Below are positions 43,101-50,158 of a stretch of DNA of 64,000 nt, in pieces. The position numbers and the translations under genes were made by a program. The notes beneath the pieces were generated by a model. The model made no database searches. It was not told the origin of the DNA and saw nothing but the letters and a program-made list of their open reading frames with translations. Source of the DNA: Oceanihabitans gracilariae (lineage in GTDB: Bacteria; Bacteroidota; Bacteroidia; Flavobacteriales; Flavobacteriaceae); assembly GCF_042684485.1 (NCBI RefSeq), contig NZ_JBHULM010000007.1:372001-436000 (forward strand), in the 5' to 3' direction. Numbering within the stretch: position 1 is the stretch's first letter; the number at the start of each line of letters is the position of its first letter.

Positions 43101-44568
43101 GCGAAAAATCTGCAAGACCATTAAATTTAAGTTTAAAATTTTTGTCTTGCGTGTTTACTTTTCCGTTAAATATTTTGTCTTTTAAATTACCTAACACAGA
43201 AATATTTCTGTACACATAATCGTTGTATTTAATGGAATAAACATCTCCTTCAATTTTTGTATTTAGGTTTTCTTTTGTGAAACCTTTTCCGTCAACATCC
43301 AGATTTAAAGAAGCTACATTTAAGTTAGAATCGTTTAAAAAAGTACCAAGATCAAATTCATTAAAAACAATGTTTCCTGTATAGGTTGCATTATCTATAT
43401 CTTGAATTTTTTTCATTTCTAGGTTAGAAATAACAATACCTAAGTCTGTATTTATTTCAAGATTTGCTTTAATGGTAGAGGTAGTAATAAAAGTAGTACC
43501 ATTCATACTAAAATTACCAAGTTTATCAAAAACAGAAGGAATTGCTTCGCCTAAAACATTTGGTAGTAATGCTTTTAAATCTCTATAATTAGAAGAAAGA
43601 TTGGTTAATTTTCCGTTCATAGAAAAATTATTTTCTTCAATATTAAATAAGTTTTTAAAATTTAAATCGCCATAAATCTTGGTTCTAGAACTTGTATTTA
43701 ATTTTAAATTATCAACATTTAAGTTATTTAATGTACCACTAATATTTGCATTAAAATTAGCACGTTGCCCAATACCAAATTCATTATAAAAAGTATTAAG
43801 TTCATCTAAAGCCACACTAGCATCTGTAAAATGAGCTTCTACTTTTACTTTATTGGTAAAGTCTGAAAAATCTTTTCTATCATATAAAAACTTTAAATCA
43901 CCTACTAATGAAGAGTTTTCTGTTTTAATTTTAAGATTTGCTAAAGTGATATCTTGAAGTGTATATGCAAAATCTGAAGATAGATTTTTCATGACCATAC
44001 CACGACTGTCATGAAATGCCAAGGTGTTTATTCTTGTACTTACATTAGGTCCATTAATTAAAAAATTAGTGGCATTAATATCTATTGCAGTAAACTCTAG
44101 AATTTTTGGAGTTTCTTTGTTTTCGTTTATTAATCTAAAAGTACCATCATAAATAGAAATATCACTAGAAGACATTAAAAAGGTATTTTCACTTTTTCTT
44201 GGGTTATCTTCATCAAAGCGAGCAACAAAAATATCTAAATTTGTTTCTTCTTCTCCTTTATAGGTTTTAATATTAAAAATTAAACCTTCTAAATCTATAT
44301 CTCCAAAGGCGAGTTTGCTATTAATTAGATTTTTAAAATTTAAAATAGAAGTATTAAGTTCTTTGGCACTAATAAGTGTATCCTTTTTATAATCTTTTAT
44401 AAGAATTTCTTTAAGCTCTACATCTCCATTAAACTGCAGTCCTACTCTATTAATATTTATATTTGTGCCATACTCTGTATTTAGCCAATTGGTAGCAATT
44501 TTACCAAGTCTAGTTTGAACAGCAGGAATAGAAAGTACCAACACCAATATGATGAAAAGTAGTAGCAA
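40165..44568 (-). CDS. tamB: TamB-like translocation and assembly module protein (DUF490)
   Basis: 1467 residues from the TTG at 44568. An N-terminal membrane helix (LLLLFIILVLVLSIPAVQT) is followed by an AsmA-like N-terminal part, a very long repeated beta region with many short Asn/Asp-rich strands (the hydrophobic-groove type built for lipid transport), and a C-terminal DUF490/TamB domain (GGLLAEINTNGKFNMYGDFSVFEGIYKFRYGGIIQKDF, RLGVTLQTNISDRIRINGKVGVPIGG). The protein bridges inner and outer membrane. The frame continues upstream without ATG, GTG or TTG into a basic stretch (KRIKKFFKIASKIVAV), so the true start may be an unusual codon about 90 bases further up. Divergent from tsaD, with only about 100 bases between. 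Confidence 0.85.
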   Translation of the reverse strand: MLLLFIILVLVLSIPAVQTRLGKIATNWLNTEYGTNININRVGLQFNGDVELKEILIKDYKKDTLISAKELNTSILNFKNLINSKLAFGDIDLEGLIFNIKTYKGEEETNLDIFVARFDEDNPRKSENTFLMSSSDISIYDGTFRLINENKETPKILEFTAIDINATNFLINGPNVSTRINTLAFHDSRGMVMKNLSSDFAYTLQDITLANLKIKTENSSLVGDLKFLYDRKDFSDFTNKVKVEAHFTDASVALDELNTFYNEFGIGQRANFNANISGTLNNLNVDNLKLNTSSRTKIYGDLNFKNLFNIEENNFSMNGKLTNLSSNYRDLKALLPNVLGEAIPSVFDKLGNFSMNGTTFITTSTIKANLEINTDLGIVISNLEMKKIQDIDNATYTGNIVFNEFDLGTFLNDSNLNVASLNLDVDGKGFTKENLNTKIEGDVYSIKYNDYVYRNISVLGNLKDKIFNGKVNTQDKNFKLKFNGLADFSQDINKFDFVANVDYANLKALNFIKKDSMSVFKGVVDMKMQGTTLDDVVGSIQFNKTFYQNDNDEYFFDDFAVVSSFKDNIRYINVNSPDIIEGQMSGVFYIDDIDALFVNALGSLYTKYSPYEVSTNQYIDFNFKIYNKIIEVFVPELQLGKNTFVKGRVESDEREFKLTFKSPKIEWLDYFANAIELQVDNKNPLFNTYVEVDSLHTNIYNISKFNLINVTLNDTLFMRSEFKGGKTNNDLYNLSFYHTKNEENQSVVGFKKSDVTLKGNKWYINEKKDNFNKVTIDTNFENFNLDQFVVNHNDEEIKLSGIINGKDNKDLKLNFKNVYLQNITPDIEDLSLKGLVNGSLNVVQQNGSYLPESTITIDDLDVNDLVLGSFDANIKGNQSLTNYTINASIKDDEKKSFSAIGTLDVSETTQNIDVALLFNKFNLQPLNPFLEGVLKDIRGLATGRVKVSGSLKKPGINGDLILDKGGLGIPELNVDYSFADNSSVTLRNQSFIFNNIDLTDTVYNTKANLKGRLSHVNFGDWSMNLDLKTDRLLVLNTTEDEDQLYYGTGFVGGTANISGPANQLRINVIGETKKGTVFVIPLSDTETFGDNSYIHFLSPEEKQAKLEGRDITTEDISGLELDFDIDITQDAEIEIVMDKESGSTIRGRGEGGLLAEINTNGKFNMYGDFSVFEGIYKFRYGGIIQKDFLVVPGGTLAWNGEPTEADINIEAIYKTQANPSPLLDSPINRRIPVNLHLELTGKLELPDIDYQFQFPNLSTTVKSELDYRLESKDDRSNQAIYLLTTGSFSSGISELNINGTIEERINGIVNGLLDNGDNKLQVGLNVELGENTPEYETDNRLGVTLQTNISDRIRINGKVGVPIGGISQTAVAGDVQIDFLLNEEGTFTANVFNRENSIRNFGEEIGYTQGLGIAYNVDFDTFKELLQIIFKGQKKIEEEKAEKEANEKASEALPEYVGFKKRRNREN

Positions 44569-44605
44569 TACTGCTACAATTTTAGATGCTATTTTAAAAA
44601 ATTTT

Positions 44606-44632
44606 TTGATACGTTTTAAAGTTATAACTTTG
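44606..44632 (+). promoter_or_regulatory. Promoter of tsaD
   Basis: TAACTTTG (44625-44632) fits TAnnTTTG, with a TTG at 44606-44608 sixteen bases upstream. It lies 38 bases before the tsaD ATG and inside the possible 5' extension of the divergent tamB frame. Confidence 0.5.
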
Positions 44633-44670
44633 AAGTCAAAATTAACAATTATTGTGCCTAATATTTACTA

Positions 44671-45693
44671 ATGTCCTCACAAAATATTTACATACTTGCA
44701 ATTGAGTCTTCTTGCGATGACACTTCTGCGTCTATACTACTAAATGGCAACGTTTTAAGCAATATTGTTGCTAGTCAAAAAATACACGAAGAATATGGTG
44801 GTGTTGTTCCAGAATTAGCATCTAGAGCACACCAACAAAACATTGTACCTGTTGTACATCAAGCTATTGAAAAAGCAGGAATTACTAAAAACATGCTGCA
44901 TGCCATTGCTTTTACAAGAGGTCCAGGACTAATGGGTTCTTTATTGGTTGGTACTTCTTTTGCAAAATCATTGGCTTTTGGTTTAAAAATTCCGCTTATA
45001 GAGGTAAACCATATGCAAGCACATATTTTAGCGCACTTTATAGAAGAAAAAGGTTTTAGTAAACCTCCTTTTCCGTTTCTTGCTATGACTATTTCTGGAG
45101 GACATACACAAATTGTTAAAGTCTCTAACCATTTTGAAATGGAAGTTATTGGAGAAACTATTGATGATGCTGTTGGAGAAGCTTTTGATAAAAGCGGAAA
45201 AATTTTAGGTCTTGGCTATCCTGCTGGTCCTGAAATAGACAGACGTGCTAAACTAGGAAACCCAAAAGCTTTTGCATTTACAAAACCAAAGGTAAAAGGT
45301 TTAAATTTTAGTTTTTCTGGATTAAAAACAGCCATTCTTTACTTTATACAAAAGCAAGTAAAAGAAAATCCTAGCTTTATTGCTGAAAACCTCAATGATA
45401 TTTGTGCATCTATACAATACACTATTATTGGTATTTTAATAGATAAACTTAAACTAGCTAGTAAGCAAACAGGCATTAAACATATTGCTATTGGTGGTGG
45501 TGTTTCTGCAAATTCAGGAATTAGAGAAGCCTTAAAAAATGGCGAACAAAAATTTGGATGGACAACCTACGTTCCAAAATTTGAATATACCACAGACAAT
45601 GCTGCAATGATTGGTATTGTTGGTTATTTAAAATATTTAGAAGGAAACTTTACAGAACAAAATGTTACTGCTTCTTCAAGACTTAAAATATAA
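44671..45693 (+). CDS. tsaD: tRNA N6-threonylcarbamoyladenosine transferase subunit TsaD
   Basis: 340 residues. The Kae1/TsaD signature VNHMQAHILAHF carries the metal-binding histidines H114 and H118, with AIESSCDDTSASIL at the N-terminus, ISGGHTQIVKV and the C-terminal GGGVSANSGIREAL and TTDNAAMIGIVGY completing the ASKHA fold. TsaD transfers threonylcarbamoyl from TsaC-made adenylate to A37 of ANN-decoding tRNAs, together with TsaB and TsaE. Essential housekeeping gene with its own promoter. Confidence 0.97.
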   Translation: MSSQNIYILAIESSCDDTSASILLNGNVLSNIVASQKIHEEYGGVVPELASRAHQQNIVPVVHQAIEKAGITKNMLHAIAFTRGPGLMGSLLVGTSFAKSLAFGLKIPLIEVNHMQAHILAHFIEEKGFSKPPFPFLAMTISGGHTQIVKVSNHFEMEVIGETIDDAVGEAFDKSGKILGLGYPAGPEIDRRAKLGNPKAFAFTKPKVKGLNFSFSGLKTAILYFIQKQVKENPSFIAENLNDICASIQYTIIGILIDKLKLASKQTGIKHIAIGGGVSANSGIREALKNGEQKFGWTTYVPKFEYTTDNAAMIGIVGYLKYLEGNFTEQNVTASSRLKI

Positions 45694-45850
45694 ACCGCTT
45701 AAAAATTAGGTTACTTTAGGTTTAAAAGGGAAAAAAGGGACATTTTATCACCTGTTTCTGTTAAATAAAGCGGATAATATTGTAGAAAACGGTAATTATA
45801 AAATATAATTTTTGTTTTTTTGTTACTACAAGAATAAATCCCAAATACGA

Positions 45851-46474
45851 ATGAAGAAATTTTTACTACTTGCCTTTTTGTTTTCTATCACTTTAACAGC
45901 ACAAGAATCTGAAGTTAAAGAGTTTGATGATATCATTAATACCGAAGATGCAGAAACTTACATTAAAGAGAAAAAATCTAAAAAAAATAAAATTATAATC
46001 TTTAATGAAGCAAAACACCAATCTGGTTTAGCTGTAGACCTTTATAAAAGTGGTGCCGCAACAGTTGTTAGTGATACCGAAAAAACAAAATATAAAGTAA
46101 TTGAAAAAACAACTACTACCAATTACAGAGTTAGCTATATCTTTTTTGACGGATTAAAAATGTCTTATTCGCAAATTAATACACTAAGAGACAAAATACT
46201 TAAAAAATATAAAGAAGGAACACCATTTAGCCAATTAGCAAAACAATACTCTATGGATGACAATGCTAATAATGGAGGGGATTTAGGATGGTTTGAAAAA
46301 GGATTAACACACCCAACTTTTGAAGCAGAAATATCTAACAGCACCTACAAAGTTGGAGATGTTTTTACTATTGATATAGTACAAAACCAATGGTATTATG
46401 TTATTTTAAAAACCCACGAACCAAAAGAAGTTCAAGAAATTAAAGTTTTAAAAATTGTAGAACCTTTAAAATAG
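45851..46474 (+). CDS. Exported parvulin-type peptidyl-prolyl isomerase
   Basis: 207 residues from the ATG at 45851 (signal peptide MKKFLLLAFLFSITLTAQ); the frame is open to 45812 but that extension would spoil the signal. A coiled, Lys-rich N-terminal part is followed by a PpiC/rotamase domain: YSQINTLRDKILKKYKEGTPFSQLAKQYSMDDNANNGGDLGWFEKG and THPTFEAEI, FTIDIVQNQWYYVILKTHEP. It should assist proline isomerisation and folding of exported proteins in the periplasm, like SurA-type single-domain parvulins. Confidence 0.85.
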   Translation: MKKFLLLAFLFSITLTAQESEVKEFDDIINTEDAETYIKEKKSKKNKIIIFNEAKHQSGLAVDLYKSGAATVVSDTEKTKYKVIEKTTTTNYRVSYIFFDGLKMSYSQINTLRDKILKKYKEGTPFSQLAKQYSMDDNANNGGDLGWFEKGLTHPTFEAEISNSTYKVGDVFTIDIVQNQWYYVILKTHEPKEVQEIKVLKIVEPLK

Positions 46475-46620
46475 TATCCAATAATTATTATTTATGGTCT
46501 TTTTAGGTGCTATATCTTTAGATTATAGTTTTTATTTGCTGTTTGTCTAGTATTTTTACGTTTAAATAAAAAGTTTTTTAGATTAGATATAACAATAAGC
46601 TTTAATCTAAAATTCTAATT

Positions 46621-46830
46621 ATGAAAAAATTCTATTTAATCTTTTCTGTTGCTTTTGTAAGCATACTATCTATGAGTAGTACTACAGAAAACAAAGCACT
46701 TAATCAAAAAGTAACCATTTGCCACATTCCTCCAGGGAATCCTTCAAATCTTCATAAAATTACTGTAAGTGTAAATGCACTTCAAGCACATTTAGCACAT
46801 GGAGATTTAATTGGTGCATGTGAGGATTAA
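46621..46830 (+). CDS. Small exported protein with CHxPPGNP motif
   Basis: 69 residues. A signal peptide (about 1-22) is followed by a compact domain: VTICHIPPGNPSNLHKITVSVNALQAHLAHGDLIGACED. The pattern CHxPPGNPxxxHxIxVSxNAxxAHLxHGDxxGxC is recurrent in secreted proteins of many bacteria and usually appears as a module in larger surface proteins; here it stands alone. The two cysteines and three histidines suggest a disulfide or metal site. Function unknown. It has a strong terminator directly behind it. Confidence 0.75.
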   Translation: MKKFYLIFSVAFVSILSMSSTTENKALNQKVTICHIPPGNPSNLHKITVSVNALQAHLAHGDLIGACED

Positions 46831-46850
46831 TACGTAATCCATAATTTATT

Positions 46851-46889
46851 AAAAATAAGAGTCTCAAAAATGAGGCTCTTATTTTTTTT
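46851..46889 (+). terminator. Intrinsic terminator
   Basis: A 16-bp stem (AAAAATAAGAGTCTCA / TGAGGCTCTTATTTTT, one G-U pair) with a 4-base loop and T8 tail ends the small exported protein gene. Confidence 0.9.
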
Positions 46890-46904
46890 GTAATAACAAG
46901 TTTC

Positions 46905-46912
46905 TATCTTCG
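46905..46912 (+). promoter_or_regulatory. Probable -7 element of rsmE
   Basis: TATCTTCG is a one-mismatch form of TAnnTTTG and ends four bases before the rsmE ATG at 46917, implying a nearly leaderless message. Confidence 0.4.
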
Positions 46913-46916
46913 CATC

Positions 46917-47621
46917 ATGCAATTATTCTACAACCCAGACATTACAGAAAACACCACAGAATTCTCTTTTAACAAAGAAGAAAGTAAGCATATTGTAAAA
47001 GTGCTAAGAAAATCTGTAGACCAAACCTTGCTAATTACAAACGGAAAAGGTTGGCTTTTTACTGCACAAATTACCATAGCTGCTATAAAAAATTGTGTGG
47101 TTCGTATTATAGATAAGCAATTACAAACTAAAAAAAACTATAAGCTTCATCTTGCGGTTGCACCAACTAAAATGAATGATCGTTATGAATGGTTTTTAGA
47201 AAAAGCAACCGAAATTGGCATAGACAGCATCACTCCTATTATTTGTGAGCATAGCGAAAGAAAAATTATTAAGCCAGAACGCTTTGAAAAAATTATACAA
47301 TCTGCAACTAAACAATCGCTTAACTGTTATATACCAAAACTAAACCAAGCAATTTCTTTTAAAGAGTATATTAAACAAGACTTTTCTGGTAACTTATTTA
47401 TTGCACATTGTGAAGAAACAGATAAAAAATCGCTTAAAAGTCAGCTACAACCAAACCAAGAGGTTACAATACTTATTGGACCAGAAGGTGATTTTTCTGT
47501 TAAAGAAATAGAGCTAGCCTTACAAAATCATTTTATTCCTGTAACTTTGGGAGAAACTAGATTACGTACAGAAACAGCAGCTATTGTTGCTTGTCATTCT
47601 GTTGCTTATACAAATGAATAA
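46917..47621 (+). CDS. rsmE: 16S rRNA m3U1498 methyltransferase RsmE
   Basis: 234 residues of the SPOUT superfamily. KEESKHIVKVLRKSVDQTLLITNGKGWLF forms the N-terminal PUA-like part; LHLAVAPTKMNDRYEWFLEKATEIGIDSITPIICEHSERK and the knotted C-terminus (ILIGPEGDFSVKEIELA, LGETRLRTETAAIVA) bind S-adenosylmethionine. It methylates U1498 of 16S rRNA in the decoding centre. The next gene starts two bases after its stop. Confidence 0.96.
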   Translation: MQLFYNPDITENTTEFSFNKEESKHIVKVLRKSVDQTLLITNGKGWLFTAQITIAAIKNCVVRIIDKQLQTKKNYKLHLAVAPTKMNDRYEWFLEKATEIGIDSITPIICEHSERKIIKPERFEKIIQSATKQSLNCYIPKLNQAISFKEYIKQDFSGNLFIAHCEETDKKSLKSQLQPNQEVTILIGPEGDFSVKEIELALQNHFIPVTLGETRLRTETAAIVACHSVAYTNE

Positions 47622-47623
47622 TT

Positions 47624-48265
47624 ATGAAAACATACTTATCTTTTCTATTTTCTCTTTTTACTTTTTTTTTATTCTCTCAAGAAATAGCCATTTTAAAATA
47701 TAAAGGAGGTGGCGATTGGTATAGTAATCCTACAGCATTACCAAACCTCATAACCTTTTGCAATAACAACATTAACACAAAACTTACAGCAAAACCAGAA
47801 ACGGTTGAAGCAGGTAGTTTAGATATTTTTCAGTTTCCTTTTCTACACATGACAGGTCATGGAAACGTTTTTTTTAGTGAAGCAGAAGCCGAAAATCTTC
47901 GTAATTATTTAATTTCTGGTGGTTTTTTGCACATCGATGATAATTATGGTATGCAACCATACATTGTTAAAGAATTAAAAAAAGTATTTCCAAATCAAGA
48001 ATTGACAGAGCTTCCTGCAAACCATGGCATTTTTAATATAGCATATTCTTTTCCTAAAGGATTACCAAAAATTCATGAGCATGATGGTAAAAGACCACAA
48101 GCCTTTGGTTTGTTTCATGAAAACAGACTCGTACTACTCTTTACTGTAGAGAGTGATTTAGGAGATGGTTGGGAAGATCCTGCTGTACATAATGATCCTG
48201 CAGCAGTAAGACAAAAAGCGCTACAAATGGGAGCCAATATTATTAAATATGCTTTTAGTAATTAG
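47624..48265 (+). CDS. DUF4159 protein
   Basis: 213 residues with a signal peptide (MKTYLSFLFSLFTFFLFSQ). DUF4159 features: AILKYKGGGDWYSNPTALPNLITFC, FPFLHMTGHGNVFFSEAEAENLRNYLISGGFLHIDDNYGM and ESDLGDGWEDPAVHNDPAAVRQKALQMGANIIKYAF. The glycine-rich HGNV and the central strand recall a GATase/flavodoxin-like fold, but no activity is known. It follows rsmE by two bases. The TAG stop is the precise left border of the cassette-like island: the last G of TAG is the G of the 10-base core GTTATGTGGC. Confidence 0.88.
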   Translation: MKTYLSFLFSLFTFFLFSQEIAILKYKGGGDWYSNPTALPNLITFCNNNINTKLTAKPETVEAGSLDIFQFPFLHMTGHGNVFFSEAEAENLRNYLISGGFLHIDDNYGMQPYIVKELKKVFPNQELTELPANHGIFNIAYSFPKGLPKIHEHDGKRPQAFGLFHENRLVLLFTVESDLGDGWEDPAVHNDPAAVRQKALQMGANIIKYAFSN

Positions 48266-48276
48266 TTATGTGGCAT

Positions 48277-49095
48277 ATGAGAAAAACACTATTCTATATT
48301 ACAATCATCTTTTTCCAACTGTCTTGTGTAGAGAATAAAGGTATTGATAAAAAAGATAGAAAAATTACTGAACCAAATATTACAGAAATTACTGAATTTG
48401 ATTTGGATAATTATGTGTTGAATCCTGAAAGTACTGATACTTTATGTAATAAAGATATTAACAGAGCGAAAATAGATATCGAAAACGAAAAGTATGTTTA
48501 CGTAGCGCCATTTATTATTGCTATGAAAAGATACTCGAATGAATTAAAAAAATTATATGCCAAAAAAGGTGTCGAATTAGATTTTGAGCTACCTAATTGT
48601 GTTGTAGAAGAAGGACAGACTGAAGGATGTTATAGAGTGATTATGAATTCTTTTCTAATCGAAAAATTAGGTGTAAACTTTGAAAAAGAATTTATTAAAA
48701 AAGCAGATAGTCTAACCACAATACGAATGACTAATAGTGATATTCCAATTATTTCTTGGAATTGCGATGTTGAACCAGAACCATTATTAAAAAATCGTTC
48801 ATATTTGGAAACAACTCTCGACGTTGAGAATTTGGATTTAAAGAGAACAGAAAAAGCTAAAACTTGGCCAGCTATCGATTTAAATTTTATTATTGAGAAA
48901 GACGGAAATATATCAAAATTTTGGAGTCACAATTATATGCCGAATTTGGAACATAATGAAAAATTTAAAGATGACTTATATAAAATAGGCGTGGATTATA
49001 TTAAGCAGAATTATCCTGTTTGGAAAGCAGGTCGAATTAACAATATTCCTGTTAGAACTGAACATCATTTACGTCTAACATTCATCGGGAAATAA
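48277..49095 (+). CDS. Lipoprotein with TonB-C-terminal-like domain (cassette 1)
   Basis: From the ATG at 48277 the product (MRKTLFYITIIFFQLSC) has a lipobox FQLSC and 272 residues; the earlier ATG at 48268 lies inside the cassette core sequence and would add WHM in front of the signal. The C-terminal 80 residues (WPAIDLNFIIEKDGNISKF, YPVWKAGRINNIPVRTEHHLRLTFIGK) match the TonB C-terminal domain pattern (VKFxIxxDGxI...WKPGxxNGxPVRV), as found in TonB-like proteins and their lipoprotein derivatives in Bacteroidota. The central part is not recognised. It lacks the usual N-terminal membrane helix and Pro-rich linker of true TonB. It is bracketed by perfect complementary 10-mers. Confidence 0.65.
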   Translation: MRKTLFYITIIFFQLSCVENKGIDKKDRKITEPNITEITEFDLDNYVLNPESTDTLCNKDINRAKIDIENEKYVYVAPFIIAMKRYSNELKKLYAKKGVELDFELPNCVVEEGQTEGCYRVIMNSFLIEKLGVNFEKEFIKKADSLTTIRMTNSDIPIISWNCDVEPEPLLKNRSYLETTLDVENLDLKRTEKAKTWPAIDLNFIIEKDGNISKFWSHNYMPNLEHNEKFKDDLYKIGVDYIKQNYPVWKAGRINNIPVRTEHHLRLTFIGK

Positions 49096-49200
49096 TACGC
49101 CACATAACAACGTATATAGCTCATAGCTGGGCAATTGCTTAAATGAAGTTAAGGCATATTTGCAAGTCCGCCAAATTTTTAAATTTGGTTTATTGATAAA
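49096..49200 (+). repeat. Cassette spacer 1 with core GCCACATAAC and a palindrome
   Basis: Right after the stop of cassette 1 comes GCCACATAAC (49099-49108), the exact complement of the bases at the cassette start. Further on lies the perfect 18-base palindrome CCAAATTTTTAAATTTGG (49171-49188). The rest does not resemble the other spacers, so this may be a composite or broken site. Confidence 0.55.
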
Positions 49201-49423
49201 AAAAGGTAATAAGAAAAATTTAAAAATTCGGCTCGTGCTTAACCGAATAATATATCCGACGAATTTTTATTGGATTCATAATCTTGACGAAACTGGCACA
49301 TTGAAAATGATGACGGAAAATGGACGAGACTTTGTTGAAATTTATATATCTGAATGTGCTGAATTATTAAAAACCAATCCTAAAATATTAAGCGGAATAA
49401 CAACAGATTTTAAACGGAATTAA
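49160..49423 (+). pseudogene. Remnant ORF, probable 3' end of a lost cassette gene
   Basis: The frame opens with TTG at 49160, within the palindromic spacer, and its first 30 codons translate repeat sequence (MQVRQIFKFGLLIKKGNKKN), so the N-terminal part is unlikely to be protein. The second half (FYWIHNLDETGTLKMMTENGRDFVEIYISECAELLKTNPKILSGITTDFKRN) has a normal protein look. I judge it a truncated gene end that lost its start, though a short product from the methionines near 49307 cannot be excluded. No family recognised. Confidence 0.4.
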
Positions 49424-49572
49424 AAACTGTAGGTAACATCGTATATAAAAAATTGCTATTTTTAGCTAAATCAAAAGTTCTTTGCGCATTTGCTACGTCT
49501 GATTTTCCTTCGGAAAATCATCGCATGCAAACACGCAACTTTCCATACCCAAACACATTCTAAAAATTTAAA
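49424..49572 (+). repeat. Cassette spacer 2 with extended hairpin
   Basis: It begins with GTAGGTAACATCGTATAT and holds a nested hairpin: outer arms TTGCGCATTTGC (49482-49493) and GCAAACACGCAA (49527-49538), 10 of 12 pairs, enclosing a perfect inner stem GATTTTCC-TTC-GGAAAATC (49501-49519). It ends with CCCAAACACATTC and AAAAATTTAAA right at the next ATG. Bulged two-arm stems of this kind are what integron attC sites look like. Confidence 0.6.
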
Positions 49573-50016
49573 ATGACTCTTTCTCAAGTATACTTTTATA
49601 TGATTATTATAATCTATCTAGCTTTAAATTTTGTGATTATGACATCTACTGAAGACTTAAAAGAAGAAAAACGTTTTACAAAACTTTATAAATTTACTTT
49701 TCTAATTGGATTGATCGGAATTATAATGGAATTATTAAATTGGAATTTTCTATGTCGATTTCAATGTGTACTTATAACTTTTTCTCCATTTATAACCATG
49801 AATATTATAAAAGGAATAATGCTTTTTTTCGAAAAGGTTTTTAAGAAAGTTCCCTATCAAACTCATCGCGGAAAGTTGTCTGACGGAATTTGGATTGAAA
49901 ATAAAGGAGATTTAAAGCACAAGAATTATTACGAAATGTACACTTTTAGCATTATGGTATTACCAATTTTCATTTTAGCTGGATTATTTATTCTGATTAA
50001 GGAAAACCTATGCTAA
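49573..50016 (+). CDS. Membrane protein of unknown function (cassette 3)
   Basis: 147 residues with three or four hydrophobic segments (VYFYMIIIIYLALNFVIM, FTFLIGLIGIIMELL, CVLITFSPFITMNIIKGIMLFF, FSIMVLPIFILAGLFILI) and a basic loop (KKVPYQTHRGKLSDGIW) between them. I recognise no family. It follows spacer 2 with the shared leader and precedes spacer 3. Unlike most genes in this window its codons and protein composition are irregular, in line with acquisition from elsewhere. Confidence 0.6.
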   Translation: MTLSQVYFYMIIIIYLALNFVIMTSTEDLKEEKRFTKLYKFTFLIGLIGIIMELLNWNFLCRFQCVLITFSPFITMNIIKGIMLFFEKVFKKVPYQTHRGKLSDGIWIENKGDLKHKNYYEMYTFSIMVLPIFILAGLFILIKENLC

Positions 50017-50158
50017 AATCCTGTTTAAAAATCGCTAAATTAGTGCTTAGACAGAGATTGTTGCTGTTTTGTTACGTCTGGTTTTCCTTCGGAAAACTCT
50101 CGTACACAAAACCGCACTATTCTTACACAAACATGTAACCAGTAATATTTAAAAACTT
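50017..50158 (+). repeat. Cassette spacer 3 with extended hairpin
   Basis: Nested stems: GTTTTGT (50066-50072) with ACAAAAC (50106-50112), ACG with CGT, and an inner perfect GTTTTCC-TTC-GGAAAAC (50081-50097). It shares ACGTCTG and TTTTCCTTCGGAAAA with spacer 2 and about fifty near-identical bases (around TCGCTAAATTAGTGC and GATTGTTGCTGTTTTGTTA) with spacer 5. It ends TACACAAACATGTAACC. Confidence 0.6.

Noticed and set aside
49171..49188. Palindrome CCAAATTTTTAAATTTGG as an intrinsic terminator
   Set aside because: The stem is almost entirely A/T, no T run follows, and it lies in the cassette spacer, so it is more likely part of the recombination-type spacer.
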